From the NCBI RefSeq assembly GCF_947624825.1, contig NZ_CANQLZ010000007.1, positions 1 to 64,000 of the forward strand: 64,000 nt of DNA, read 5' to 3'. Shown here piece after piece: positions 17,264 to 26,357 of this stretch. The notes below the pieces were generated by a model. That model had not been told where the DNA came from and did not search any database. It was given only the letters and a program-made list of their open reading frames with translations. This DNA is from an uncultured Acinetobacter sp. (lineage in GTDB: Bacteria > Pseudomonadota > Gammaproteobacteria > Pseudomonadales > Moraxellaceae). Made by a program: the position numbers and the translations under genes. Every line of letters begins with the position of its first letter. Position 1 is the first letter of the stretch.

Positions 17264-18946
17264 TTATGGCGCGATCTTAAACTTCGCGCTGACACCAGAG
17301 CCAAAGCTTTGTGTATTAATTTGATACTTGTTGCTTAACACAGGTTTTTGCTGAGCATTGGTATGGGCAACGTATTGGTTGTTTTTGGGTTGTAGTACAG
17401 CTGTTAACAGCACTGTTTCACCCTTTAATGGCAACTTGGCCAAATTGGCAAACTGTGGTGCAATTTGAGCCAATACATCACCATTTAACGCCACTTTTCC
17501 ATTTTCTAACACATCAATGGATGTGCCTAAGGTGATATCAGCATTAGGTACTGAGTTTAATGTTGAGCTTAAATTGAGTTTAGCACCACTTGGTAATTGT
17601 GCTGCTTGTAGGCCACCAGTGGTATTAAATGTTAAATTTAAACGATCAATGCTAATCGTGACTTGTTTGTTGCTCAGCGTATTAAGACTCAGACCAGCAG
17701 AGAACTCTAAGGCTTGATCAGTTAATTTGCCATAGCTTTCAACACCAAGCAGTAAACCATTGAGTTCAGATAAAGCGATTGGGTTTTGTAAAGAATCATT
17801 AAATTCTTGATAAGTGTAGCTTGTATTTAAAATACTAAAGCTAGCCAACTTAATATAATCGGCATAAAACTCTGCCGTTAAACTTTCTTCTAAGGCTTCT
17901 ACATTAATAGAACTATCAATTTCAGCCAATTGTGTTAAAGAATCTGTCAGGTTTTCTTGGCTGGATGAAGCAGCTGCACTGCCTACATTTGCAAGAATAC
18001 TGCTGGCTTCTTCAGCAGGGAGTGTCAGTGCTTCGCTTAAAGTGCTGACTAATTTATGGGTCACAATAGACTCTTTGGCTGTTTGCATATCTGCCGCGGT
18101 CGATTGTTGAATTGCATCTACGCCTGCGTTAAAGGTACTGCTTGGTAAACTTTCTAAAGTCTCTTGTACACTTTGTACGTTGGCAATAATTGCAGGGGTG
18201 GCAAGTGCAGCTAAGTTTGCACTCACCTCATCAAGCTTACCTTGGTATTCAGGTGCTAAGCTGTCTTCAATTGCAGTTAAAGTTTGGCTAATGGTGGCTT
18301 GAATAATGGCTGGGTCTTGTAAAGAACTAATCGAAGTATCTGCTGTGAGTGCCTGACTTAAAGCTGCAAATGTTGCAGATGTAAAAGCTTCTTCTGATAA
18401 CGATGCGCCAAGTGGTGCAATACTCGATTTAATTTGTTCAACCAATTGTTGTACCACCACTGTCTTGGTGTACAAATCTTGGCTGTCCATAGGATCGGCA
18501 GTCAATAGATTTGTGCCTTGTAAACCCAATACACGTGCAATCTGAGCAGTTGCTTCAGTGACACTTTGACCTGCTTCCACTTGAGTTTGAATGAGGGTCG
18601 TGATAGGTGACACAATAACATCATTAGAATCTGATTTTGGTGCTTTTAAAGTAGAACTAAAAGCCAAGTTAGTGGCTGTGTCTAGACCACCTGAAATCTG
18701 AATGCTACTTGCAACACAGTTTTCTGGAAACTTAAAGTAGCCTTGTGCGTCGGTTTGTGTAGTTTGATTTTGGCAGTCTTCAAAAACAACCAAAGAACCT
18801 GCTAAAGGGCCATCTACGGCACGACCATTTTTTTCAATGACAGGGTTATTGCCACCACCACTACTTCCACCCCCACCGCCACATGCCGCTAAGGCAGCTG
18901 CAATAGAAACTGCTAATATTGAGCTATAAAAACGCGTTTTTAACAT
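17264..18946 (-). CDS. poly-Gly outer-membrane lipoprotein, paralogue A
   Basis: No named function is recognised. With the start at 18946 (AAGGAT ribosome site seven bases upstream) the 560-residue product has a lipoprotein signal with lipobox LAAC (about residue 21), then CGGGGGSSGGG, a flexible glycine tether. A beta-sandwich-like module follows (AVDGPLAGSLVVFEDC...GYFKFPENC) with two cysteines that could pair, then a long helical Ala/Ser/Gln-rich middle and a C-terminal beta-rich part. The same plan and local similarity recur in the lipoprotein at 20346-21902, so they are paralogues. Residue +2 after Cys is Gly, which does not signal inner-membrane retention. The upstream 44 or so codons added by a longer in-frame start are not credible. 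Confidence 0.8.
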   Translation of the reverse strand: MLKTRFYSSILAVSIAAALAACGGGGGSSGGGNNPVIEKNGRAVDGPLAGSLVVFEDCQNQTTQTDAQGYFKFPENCVASSIQISGGLDTATNLAFSSTLKAPKSDSNDVIVSPITTLIQTQVEAGQSVTEATAQIARVLGLQGTNLLTADPMDSQDLYTKTVVVQQLVEQIKSSIAPLGASLSEEAFTSATFAALSQALTADTSISSLQDPAIIQATISQTLTAIEDSLAPEYQGKLDEVSANLAALATPAIIANVQSVQETLESLPSSTFNAGVDAIQQSTAADMQTAKESIVTHKLVSTLSEALTLPAEEASSILANVGSAAASSSQENLTDSLTQLAEIDSSINVEALEESLTAEFYADYIKLASFSILNTSYTYQEFNDSLQNPIALSELNGLLLGVESYGKLTDQALEFSAGLSLNTLSNKQVTISIDRLNLTFNTTGGLQAAQLPSGAKLNLSSTLNSVPNADITLGTSIDVLENGKVALNGDVLAQIAPQFANLAKLPLKGETVLLTAVLQPKNNQYVAHTNAQQKPVLSNKYQINTQSFGSGVSAKFKIAP

Positions 18947-19130
18947 TATTATATCCTTAATTGTCGCTATGTTTTTTGTAGTTATATCAAAAAAACATAC
19001 AAAAAAAAGCAAATTTTAAGTCCATTTTTTTTTGCTTTAAATAAGTCTATTGCATTTTAAGGTGTTTTATTTTTATAAAGTTTTGTTTAATCAATGTTAT
19101 TTATTTTAAGTTTAACGTGAATTGAGTCAC

Positions 19131-19168
19131 AAAAAAAGGACGATTAAAATCCAATTTAAACGTCCTTT
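19131..19168 (-). terminator. terminator after the outer-membrane barrel gene
   Basis: AAAGGACG and CGTCCTTT (minus strand) enclose an AT-rich loop that can pair further, followed by a run of seven Ts. It lies 15 bases past the barrel stop codon. Confidence 0.85.
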
Positions 19169-19182
19169 ACTTTGTGAGGCAC

Positions 19183-20292
19183 TTAAAAGCTATGTAGTTT
19201 CAGCCCTAATGATGCCAAGCCATAACGGCGATCTAAGCGTGAGGCTGTCACGCCATTGTATAAAAATGGAATATTACCGACAAAGTTATGTTGGTAAATT
19301 TCACCTTGTACAAATGCGCTCATACGTGGCGTTAGATCATAGCTGAGCTTTAAACCTAAGTTGTGATTGTCTTTAATTGCACGACTGCCAAATTGCGTTA
19401 CGCGATCATCTATATCTTTGCGCCATAAACGTTGGTATTGATAAGCCACTTGGCTTTCAAATTTCTGATAGCGCCAATTCCATGAACCACCCAAACTTGC
19501 AAAATAGCTGTCGTAGTTGAGGTCTTTATCTACCTCTAAACCGTAGTCTTTGGCATCACCGACAATTTCAAGATCATTGACCATAACGCCATCAATATTA
19601 CAACGCTCTAGTAGCTGACCCACATATTGGTTGTTACTGTTAATCTGAATATTGGTCAGGCAATCGCGATAATGGGTGGTTAGGTTAAGACCTTCCATCT
19701 CTACTTTGCTATAGCCTAAACTTGCAAACGCATTAATTTGATTCATGTGGTCAATTTTACGTGAAAACATGGCATCAAATTGCACTTGTAGATCTTGAGG
19801 CTGTTCAACGCTAATTTGATCAAAGGTATTTTGATTTACCCGTGTTGGGGTAGATTTTGTGAGCTCATCACTTGTGTTTCCCCAAACACTGGCACGAAAT
19901 GCAAGCGCATCGTTCTTGTTTAAGAATGAAAATTCCGGCTGATAGCGTACGCCTAGCAACGCTGTGTGAATGGTGTTGGTATCTGGTGCTAAATCAATAT
20001 CGCGATAGTGGTAGCGGCCTTCAAGGCTCCATTGCTGATTGAGTTGATATTCAGCTGCAATATTGCCACCAATATAGTCGCCACGATCACCACTGATGCC
20101 TTCACTTTGGCGCATGTCAAACACATCAATAGTGTCATTGACAGCATCAATGGCAACTGTAACCTTAAGCGCTGCATCTTGTGCTTTAAAGTCATCTGCT
20201 TGTAAAAATAAGTCGTTTGGTGCTGCAACACTGTAGCCACTTAGACCAACTAAACTAATAATCAGATATTTTAATTTCATAGAGTTATACAT
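19183..20292 (-). CDS. outer-membrane beta-barrel protein of unknown function
   Basis: The 369-residue product starts with a signal peptide (KLKYLIISLVGLSGYSVAA) and then alternates aromatic and polar residues in many short strands (for example WSLEGRYHYRDIDL, HTALLGVRYQPEF, FESQVAYQYQRLW, LGLKLSYDL). It ends in Phe after LASLGLKLHS, the terminal signature recognised by the BAM machinery. About 14-16 strands are likely. Two cysteines about 20 residues apart lie in one extracellular-type loop (DCLTNIQIN...ERCNID). The start may be the second Met at 20280; neither has a strong ribosome site. Its place between two paralogous lipoprotein genes suggests a shared envelope role. Confidence 0.75.
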   Translation of the reverse strand: MYNSMKLKYLIISLVGLSGYSVAAPNDLFLQADDFKAQDAALKVTVAIDAVNDTIDVFDMRQSEGISGDRGDYIGGNIAAEYQLNQQWSLEGRYHYRDIDLAPDTNTIHTALLGVRYQPEFSFLNKNDALAFRASVWGNTSDELTKSTPTRVNQNTFDQISVEQPQDLQVQFDAMFSRKIDHMNQINAFASLGYSKVEMEGLNLTTHYRDCLTNIQINSNNQYVGQLLERCNIDGVMVNDLEIVGDAKDYGLEVDKDLNYDSYFASLGGSWNWRYQKFESQVAYQYQRLWRKDIDDRVTQFGSRAIKDNHNLGLKLSYDLTPRMSAFVQGEIYQHNFVGNIPFLYNGVTASRLDRRYGLASLGLKLHSF

Positions 20293-20303
20293 ACATTTAA
20301 GAA

Positions 20304-20336
20304 TGATAAAAAAAGGTCAGCACGTGTGCTGACCTT
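20304..20336 (-). terminator. terminator after the second poly-Gly lipoprotein gene
   Basis: Near-perfect palindrome AAGGTCAGCAC/GTGCTGACCTT followed on the minus strand by seven Ts. It separates the upstream lipoprotein gene from the barrel gene. Confidence 0.9.
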
Positions 20337-20345
20337 AAGTCTCAA

Positions 20346-21902
20346 TTATTTCAGTTTAAAGTAAGCTGCTATACTAGGCGCTGAGAAGTTGATGTCTCGA
20401 ATGGTCATAGTGGACACTTCTAAACCTAAATTGGCATCAATTTGATAGTTCGTTGGTGCCACGAAGATGTTAGCGCGCAAGCTGTTGCCGGATACCAAGT
20501 TACCTTTATAGGTATCGTATGCAGATTTTAAACGCTGATCGCTATTCAGCAGTTGGCTTAAAGAAATAGTCCGGTTATTGCTTATGCTAAAAGCACGTGG
20601 TAGCTCAAACGAAGCATATGAAGTGCTTGCACTTGTACCTGGTATTGGGAAATTTAAACTCGATGTTACTGTAAGTAGAGTATCTTTATTGATGCTTGCT
20701 GTTTCAATACGACCGGTCTTATCAAAAGTGACCTGCACTTCATCTAAGATTACATCTAGTGTTTCTGTACGATCATTGGTTTGTGCTTGAATGCTAAAAC
20801 CAAGTCGGAAGTTATCTTGTAGTGCTTTTTGGGTATTTTGAATCCCAAAATTAAATTCAAGTACTGTATCAATCTCTTTAAGATCAAGTTCAATTGGTTG
20901 TAGTTGGCTTGAATTTTTCAAATCCATGACACTGTAATTGGCGACAGAGAAATTGCCATAGATGGGTTGAGTAATAATCTCAGCAGGTGGTTGTAAAATT
21001 TCTTCAAGAACAGCTTGATTTTCTGGTTTTTGCAGTTCTGACAGTAATTGCTCTCCATCACCGCCTTGTTGAACCAAGGTATCTAATAATGTTGATAATT
21101 TAACAGAATCAGCGGCGATATCACTGATCAAACTCGCTGGAATCATTGTATCTGGATCTTGAGCTTGGAGTTGTTTTTCAGCAACGCTAAATGCTTCAAT
21201 AAGTACAGCATCTAAGGTGTTTTCATCAAAACTTACTGCACTATCGTTAAATAAAGGTTGCTCTTTTACAACGTCAATGACTGCTAAGAACGCAATTTGT
21301 GCGGCTTGATCAGCAGCAAAAGCTGATGTGCCATTAGTTTGCAGGCTTTCTAAATGATCTTCAATTTTGTTGACCAACTGTTGTAAAGCAAATACTGCGG
21401 CAGCAGTTTGAGCATTGGCATCGGTAACAGGGTTAAAGCTGCTTAGATCTTGAGGTACATCACTCATGCCTAAATTTTGCAAAATGCGAGGCAATAGCGC
21501 TTGTTGACCTGCATCAACTAAATGTTTTTCTAGTGTGGTTAATGGCGTCACTGCAAGTTGAGTGGCTTGATTGAAATTCGTGTTTTTTAATTGTAATCGA
21601 CCCGTAAATGGTAAGCCTGTACCTAGATCTATACCACTGCTAATTACCATCTCTGAATCTTGGCAATTGGCTGTAGTTGTAAAGCTAAACTGACCTTGGT
21701 CATTGGTTCTTATAGGCGCACAATTAGGGTTACTAAAGCTAATGAGTGCATCTTTTAAGTAAAAATCTACAGCTACACCATTCACTGTGTTGCCTTTATA
21801 CCCTGGTGCAGCGCTATCACTACCACCACCACCGCCGCCACATGCAGCCAAGGTTGTGATTGCAGCGCTCAGCATAGAAATTTTTAAAGTTTTGCTAAAC
21901 AT
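20346..21902 (-). CDS. poly-Gly outer-membrane lipoprotein, paralogue B
   Basis: The 518-residue product has a lipoprotein signal ending in LAAC (about residue 20) and then CGGGGGGSDSAAPG. It shares with the lipoprotein at 17264-18946 an N-terminal module with two cysteines (NGVAVDFYLKDALISFSNPNC ... TTANC, read in parts), a PLTTLEKHLVDAG segment matching PITTLIQTQVEAG, a helical middle, and a C-terminal beta-rich part (VTFDKTGRIETASI matches LTFNTTGGLQAAQL). No enzyme motif is seen. The gene has its own terminator, and the 200 bases upstream are non-coding, so it is probably transcribed alone. Confidence 0.8.
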   Translation of the reverse strand: MFSKTLKISMLSAAITTLAACGGGGGGSDSAAPGYKGNTVNGVAVDFYLKDALISFSNPNCAPIRTNDQGQFSFTTTANCQDSEMVISSGIDLGTGLPFTGRLQLKNTNFNQATQLAVTPLTTLEKHLVDAGQQALLPRILQNLGMSDVPQDLSSFNPVTDANAQTAAAVFALQQLVNKIEDHLESLQTNGTSAFAADQAAQIAFLAVIDVVKEQPLFNDSAVSFDENTLDAVLIEAFSVAEKQLQAQDPDTMIPASLISDIAADSVKLSTLLDTLVQQGGDGEQLLSELQKPENQAVLEEILQPPAEIITQPIYGNFSVANYSVMDLKNSSQLQPIELDLKEIDTVLEFNFGIQNTQKALQDNFRLGFSIQAQTNDRTETLDVILDEVQVTFDKTGRIETASINKDTLLTVTSSLNFPIPGTSASTSYASFELPRAFSISNNRTISLSQLLNSDQRLKSAYDTYKGNLVSGNSLRANIFVAPTNYQIDANLGLEVSTMTIRDINFSAPSIAAYFKLK

Positions 21903-22071
21903 ACGTAGACCGATCCTGAATAAAGTAATAGTTTTTAACGGGTTTTTTATAAAGAAAGACAGTAAAATATTACATGTGTCACACTAAGAATGAATTATAG
22001 GTAAAATTTCAAAAATTACGAGTTTTTATATGCTGATTTTGTAGTCATTTTAAAAAGTTGAATGCTGTCAC

Positions 22072-22106
22072 AAAAAAAGGGAACATCACCATGATGCTCC
22101 CTTTTT
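22072..22106 (-). terminator. terminator after ubiB
   Basis: A stem of about 13 bp with a 3-nt loop (AAGGGAGCATCA and its partner, one G:T pair) is followed on the minus strand by a T run. It begins six bases past the ubiB stop. Confidence 0.88.
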
Positions 22107-22111
22107 GTATT

Positions 22112-23740
22112 TTATTTGGCTACACGCCAAATGGCTAAAATACTGCTCAAGCCAATTAAAATTGCAGAAATATACCAAGGCGTAATTACGGCAATAACCA
22201 ATAATACGGCGATCAAGCTGCCAAAAAACCATGAGCGCTTTTGCTGTTGTTCCATCTGTAAGCGTAAATGTTGTAATTCACGCAATTGTTTTTCATGCCA
22301 AGCCGACTGATTTTTTAAGCCATTTAAGCTATCAATCAGTAGGGTCGGTAAATCTTGAGCGCCTAAGAGTAAATCTGGAATTTTCTCACCTAATTCTTTA
22401 AGATTTTTTTGTGGATTCATTTGGGCTTTAACCCAATCGGTGAGAATGGGTTTGGCTAATTTCCAAATATCAAGCTGCGGATACAGGTCGGTGCCTAGGC
22501 CTTCAACATGGACTAAGGTTTTGAGCAATAACATCAGTTGCGGTGGAATTTCCAAATGGAAACGTCGCGCAATGTCCATGACTTGTAATAAAATTCCGGC
22601 AAAATCCAATTGATCCATGGGTTTAGACACCATTGGGCCAACGGTGCGACGCATTTCACGCGCTAATTCGTCTTGATTTGTGCCCGGTGGAATCCATCCA
22701 GCTTGATGCACAATTTGAATCAGTTGTAAGAAGTTGCTGTTCATCACCGCAAGCAGCATACGTGCTACAGTCATTTGGTCGCTTTTAGACAGCTCACCCA
22801 TAATGGCGCAATCGAGTGCGATATAACGCGGATTGCTTGGATTAATGGTTTCAACAAAGACGTTGCCCGGATGCATGTCGGCATGGAAAAAGTTATCACG
22901 AAACACTTGGGTGAAGAAAATGGTTAAGCCTTTTTCTGCCAAATCAGCACGATCCATGCCCATTTCATCAAAGACATGCGTTTCAGAAATCGGCACACCT
23001 GTGATGCGCTCGGCCACCATAACATCTACGCTATCCATATATACTTCAGGCACATACATCATGCTAGAGCCGGTAAAGTAATGGCGCATACGACGGGTAT
23101 TGTCGGCTTCTAAGGTCAGATCCAACTCATTTAAAATGGTTTGACGATAGCTTTGAATAATTTCCGATAAATGCAAAGCACGAGCAGCTTCAAGCCGTTT
23201 TTCTAAAGCGGTACCTAACCATTGCAAGATTTCAAAGTCTTGGAGTAGCTGACGTTTAATATCAGGACGTGTGACTTTAACCACCACTTCACGACCATCA
23301 TGTAAAGCTGCGGTATGAACTTGAGCAATGGATGCTGCGGCAAGTGGTTGCTCATCAAAGCGGGCAAACAAGGTGGCAATGTCAGCTTTTAAGGCGCTTT
23401 GAATACGCATTGTTGCTACATCTGAAGCAAAAGGTTTTACGCGATCTTGTAGTAAAACTAATTGTTCAAGAACTTCAGGTGGAATTAAGTCACGGCGGGT
23501 TGAGAGCAATTGACCTAATTTAATTGCCAATGGTCCCATATCTTCTAAAGCTTGTTTGAGCTTTAAAGGGTTGTCTTTTTCTTTACTTGACCATGCCGCA
23601 GGATGCAGACGAATCAACTTTAAAATCGGGCGGGCTTTGGCAGGGAGTTCTTCGGCAGGAAACAACGTGTCGAGTCTATAGTGCGCGGCGATGCGCCAAA
23701 GTTCGAGTAAACGTGAAACATGCGGAATCATAAATGCCAT
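22112..23740 (-). CDS. ubiB: ubiquinone biosynthesis ATPase/kinase-like protein UbiB
   Basis: UbiB belongs to the ABC1/ADCK atypical kinase family and is required for coenzyme Q synthesis. The 542-residue protein has the family's KxGQ motif (AIKLGQLLSTR, near residue 73), the Ala-rich loop AAASIAQVH (about 133-141), the invariant Lys in REVVVKVTRP, the HADMHPGNVFV catalytic loop and the metal-binding ALDCAIMGEL. Two hydrophobic helices at the extreme C-terminus (about 495-535) anchor it in the inner membrane. It is last in the ubiE-ubiJ-ubiB operon. Confidence 0.95.
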   Translation of the reverse strand: MAFMIPHVSRLLELWRIAAHYRLDTLFPAEELPAKARPILKLIRLHPAAWSSKEKDNPLKLKQALEDMGPLAIKLGQLLSTRRDLIPPEVLEQLVLLQDRVKPFASDVATMRIQSALKADIATLFARFDEQPLAAASIAQVHTAALHDGREVVVKVTRPDIKRQLLQDFEILQWLGTALEKRLEAARALHLSEIIQSYRQTILNELDLTLEADNTRRMRHYFTGSSMMYVPEVYMDSVDVMVAERITGVPISETHVFDEMGMDRADLAEKGLTIFFTQVFRDNFFHADMHPGNVFVETINPSNPRYIALDCAIMGELSKSDQMTVARMLLAVMNSNFLQLIQIVHQAGWIPPGTNQDELAREMRRTVGPMVSKPMDQLDFAGILLQVMDIARRFHLEIPPQLMLLLKTLVHVEGLGTDLYPQLDIWKLAKPILTDWVKAQMNPQKNLKELGEKIPDLLLGAQDLPTLLIDSLNGLKNQSAWHEKQLRELQHLRLQMEQQQKRSWFFGSLIAVLLVIAVITPWYISAILIGLSSILAIWRVAK

Positions 23741-23749
23741 TACCTAAAG

Positions 23750-24400
23750 TTAAGAAATTTTTTGTTTGAGCGCTAAAATTTTCGCTTCAGCACGATCAAG
23801 GTTTTGCAGCAAACGACGGGTCGCTTGTTGCAGTTCGTCCATTTGCCAACGTGGGGCAAATAAACCGGAATCTTCTTTTAAATAATCTTCTGCAATAAAG
23901 GCTTGGCTGTGCAGTTGATCTTTCATGAGGCGAGGGATGTATTGTAATTTGCCAATTTCATGCGCTAAATTTGCCCCAATCCACGGACTTAAATGTGCCG
24001 CTAGGTCGAGCTCACTATTTTGCATAATACGTTGTAGATCTTGCAACACACGATAATCGCCTTGCAAAGGAATCGTGCCCACTTCATCGCTGAGTAAAAG
24101 TTTCAGCAAATCTACGACATTGCCAACATGTAAAGTTGCCGTTGCGACAATAGGTACATGGCTTGGGTCAAAGGGACGCTGCTCAAAAATAGACGGCGTT
24201 TGACTGTGTCCTGTGGGGGTGGGTTCTAGGCGCACTTTACCCTCATCAAAGCAAACATCAACAGACAGTTGCGGTGTGTCAATCACCACGCGCAACACTT
24301 TGCCTTGTAAGCTATTGAGCTGAATGCGGGTAATCGCATCCAGATCAATTACATGATGCATAAAGCGTTCGATTGCACCTAAGGCAAGAATCGACCACAT
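23750..24400 (-). CDS. ubiJ: ubiquinone biosynthesis accessory factor UbiJ
   Basis: UbiJ is a lipid-binding SCP2-domain protein that supports the soluble Ubi complex for aerobic ubiquinone synthesis. The 216-residue sequence begins with a small hydrophobic helix and an SCP2-like N-terminal domain (about 15-115), with QGDYRVLQDLQRIMQNSELDLAAHLSPWIGANLAHEIG (about 125-165, read in parts) typical of UbiJ, and ends in a coiled-coil helix (ATRRLLQNLDRAEAKILALKQ). It sits between ubiE and ubiB with 9-10 base gaps, the conserved order in gamma-proteobacteria. Confidence 0.9.
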   Translation of the reverse strand: MWSILALGAIERFMHHVIDLDAITRIQLNSLQGKVLRVVIDTPQLSVDVCFDEGKVRLEPTPTGHSQTPSIFEQRPFDPSHVPIVATATLHVGNVVDLLKLLLSDEVGTIPLQGDYRVLQDLQRIMQNSELDLAAHLSPWIGANLAHEIGKLQYIPRLMKDQLHSQAFIAEDYLKEDSGLFAPRWQMDELQQATRRLLQNLDRAEAKILALKQKIS

Positions 24401-24410
24401 AATTTAAACC

Positions 24411-25328
24411 TTAAAGTTTAAAGCCACGATGCACTGCCACAATACCACCGGTTAAGTTGTGGTAGTCGCAGTTGCTAAAGCCTGCATTTTCCATCATGCC
24501 TTTTAAGGTACGTTGGTCTGGGTGCATACGGATTGATTCGGCTAGGTATTTATAGCTTTCTGCGTCATTGGCAATGATTTTGCCCATGACTGGTAATGCT
24601 GTAAACGAGTATAAATCGTAAAGCTTTGAGAATGGTTCAAACACAGGTTTAGAAAATTCTAACACCAATAAACGACCGCCCGGCTTTAACACGCGATACA
24701 TGGCTTCTAGTGCAGCATCTTTATCGGTTACGTTACGTAAACCAAAAGAAATAGTCACTAAATCAAAGCTGTTGTCGGCAAAAGGTTCTAAGGTTTCTGC
24801 ATTGGCAAGTACAAAATCAACGTTGGCACAGCCTGCATCAATTAAACGATCACGACCGACATTGAGCATTGATTCGTTAATATCAGATAACACTACATGA
24901 CCTGTTGGACCCACTTCACGGCTAAAGACTTTGGCTAAATCACCTGTACCGCCTGCAATATCTAGCACGTGCTGACCACGACGTACACCCGACATATTAA
25001 TTGCAAAGCGTTTCCATAGACGGTGAATACCAAACGACATTAAGTCATTCATAATGTCGTATTTAGCTGCAACCGAGTGAAATACTTCAGCAACTTTTTG
25101 CGCTTTTTCTTCGCTATTTACCGTTTGATAACCAAAGTGAGTTTTTTCACCCACATTGCCGGTATTGGCACCACGCGGTAAATTATATTTAGGAATGGCG
25201 CGTGTTGTAGTGGCTTCAACGCTTTGTTGCTGACCTTGTGGCGCACCTTGTGGTAGTGGCTCGGTTAAGAATGGGCTCACTTTGTCTGTGTTTTGTGCAT
25301 TTGTAGGCGTTTGATTTTCGTTAGACAT
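24411..25328 (-). CDS. ubiE: demethylmenaquinone/2-methoxy-6-polyprenyl-1,4-benzoquinol methyltransferase UbiE
   Basis: UbiE is the SAM-dependent C-methyltransferase of ubiquinone (and menaquinone) synthesis. The core carries the family start [39 protein letters not shown] motif [13 protein letters not shown] and the late motif [13 protein letters not shown] place the start at 25328 (305 residues) because AGGAG is eight bases away and overlaps the alternative GTG three codons upstream. The enzyme core is preceded by about 55 extra residues rich in Gln, Thr and Pro that E. coli UbiE lacks. It is the first gene of ubiE-ubiJ-ubiB. Confidence 0.95.
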   Translation of the reverse strand: MSNENQTPTNAQNTDKVSPFLTEPLPQGAPQGQQQSVEATTTRAIPKYNLPRGANTGNVGEKTHFGYQTVNSEEKAQKVAEVFHSVAAKYDIMNDLMSFGIHRLWKRFAINMSGVRRGQHVLDIAGGTGDLAKVFSREVGPTGHVVLSDINESMLNVGRDRLIDAGCANVDFVLANAETLEPFADNSFDLVTISFGLRNVTDKDAALEAMYRVLKPGGRLLVLEFSKPVFEPFSKLYDLYSFTALPVMGKIIANDAESYKYLAESIRMHPDQRTLKGMMENAGFSNCDYHNLTGGIVAVHRGFKL

Positions 25329-25494
25329 GAGTCTCACTCCTAACAGGGAAATAGAGTTAAAAACAGTGCATGCATCATGACAGATTCTAAAGCCTTATAG
25401 CGATGCAGACTTGAATGTGTTGCATAATATACAGAAAAAACACTGCATTTGTTGTATTTATAACGCAACCAAAGTGCAAGCGATGGCTTTTCGC

Positions 25495-26199
25495 TTATGC
25501 AAACGGTTGTGGATCACCGGCATGCACTTTAGCAACAATTTCACGTTCTTGAGCGGTAAAGTCACGCACAAATTGCTCAGCCGATTTAAGTGGTTTCATG
25601 GCAGCAAAACCATCTTGCATAAAATCATACATCACATCAAATTTATGTTTATAGGCAGTGCTTTTACACATTTTAAATGCAGTATGCACCACAAAAGAAC
25701 GCAAATATTTATCTAAACTTAAACCCAATTGATCTAGTTGACGTAATTGTTCTAAACGCTGTGTGCCTTGGTCTAGTTTTAAATAGGTCACACGCATGAT
25801 TTCGTCGGTTAATGGGGTATTTTCAGGGTAATCTTGCAATAATTGAGCAGCCACTTGTTCATCAAGTTGTACCGCAAGCAAAGCCAATTGAATACCTGCA
25901 GTTCCGGTTTTAACGGCATTTTCAGGAATCAGTTTTTCAGCTTTGTTAATTTTAGGAATTAAGCGCTGAATCTGTGCAGCAAGGGCATCAAAATCTGGAC
26001 CACCATATAGGCGATTCATAAAATATTCGGCCATTAATACATTTTGTTTTTGTTTAAATTGTGGCGCATGGCTACGAATAATGCGCTTTTTTTGCCAATT
26101 TTGCACATCACGTAATCGTTGTAATAACTGCGGATTTTGGTGATAGTTTAATTGTTGATACGTCATAAATAAATCGTTTAAAACCGCAAGTTTTGACAT
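25495..26199 (-). CDS. FFLEELY-motif-like protein of unknown function
   Basis: The predicted protein (234 residues from the ATG with GGAG five bases upstream) is soluble and helical. It contains AEYFMNRLYGGPDFDALAAQIQRL near residues 50-75, which resembles the motif that names the FFLEELY family in Acinetobacter and relatives; that assignment is from memory and moderately sure. The rest shows no catalytic motif. The gene stands alone between ubiE and the divergent polyphosphate:AMP phosphotransferase gene. Confidence 0.7.
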   Translation of the reverse strand: MSKLAVLNDLFMTYQQLNYHQNPQLLQRLRDVQNWQKKRIIRSHAPQFKQKQNVLMAEYFMNRLYGGPDFDALAAQIQRLIPKINKAEKLIPENAVKTGTAGIQLALLAVQLDEQVAAQLLQDYPENTPLTDEIMRVTYLKLDQGTQRLEQLRQLDQLGLSLDKYLRSFVVHTAFKMCKSTAYKHKFDVMYDFMQDGFAAMKPLKSAEQFVRDFTAQEREIVAKVHAGDPQPFA

Positions 26200-26357
26200 A
26201 TCGGCTCCATTGCTTGCCACTGTGCCTTAAGCTTAAAGATTTACACCTCAAACAGCTATCTTTAAATCCAAAAAAAGCGATTTGTTGATTGCAAGCTGCA
26301 CTAAATCTTTGTAAACATAGAAGCTACAACCATAAAAAATGATAAGGGCAACACAAT

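Noticed and set aside
25411-25716. 101-codon plus-strand frame antisense to the FFLEELY-like gene
   Set aside because: Mostly the shadow of the minus-strand gene; no ribosome site and an implausible composition.
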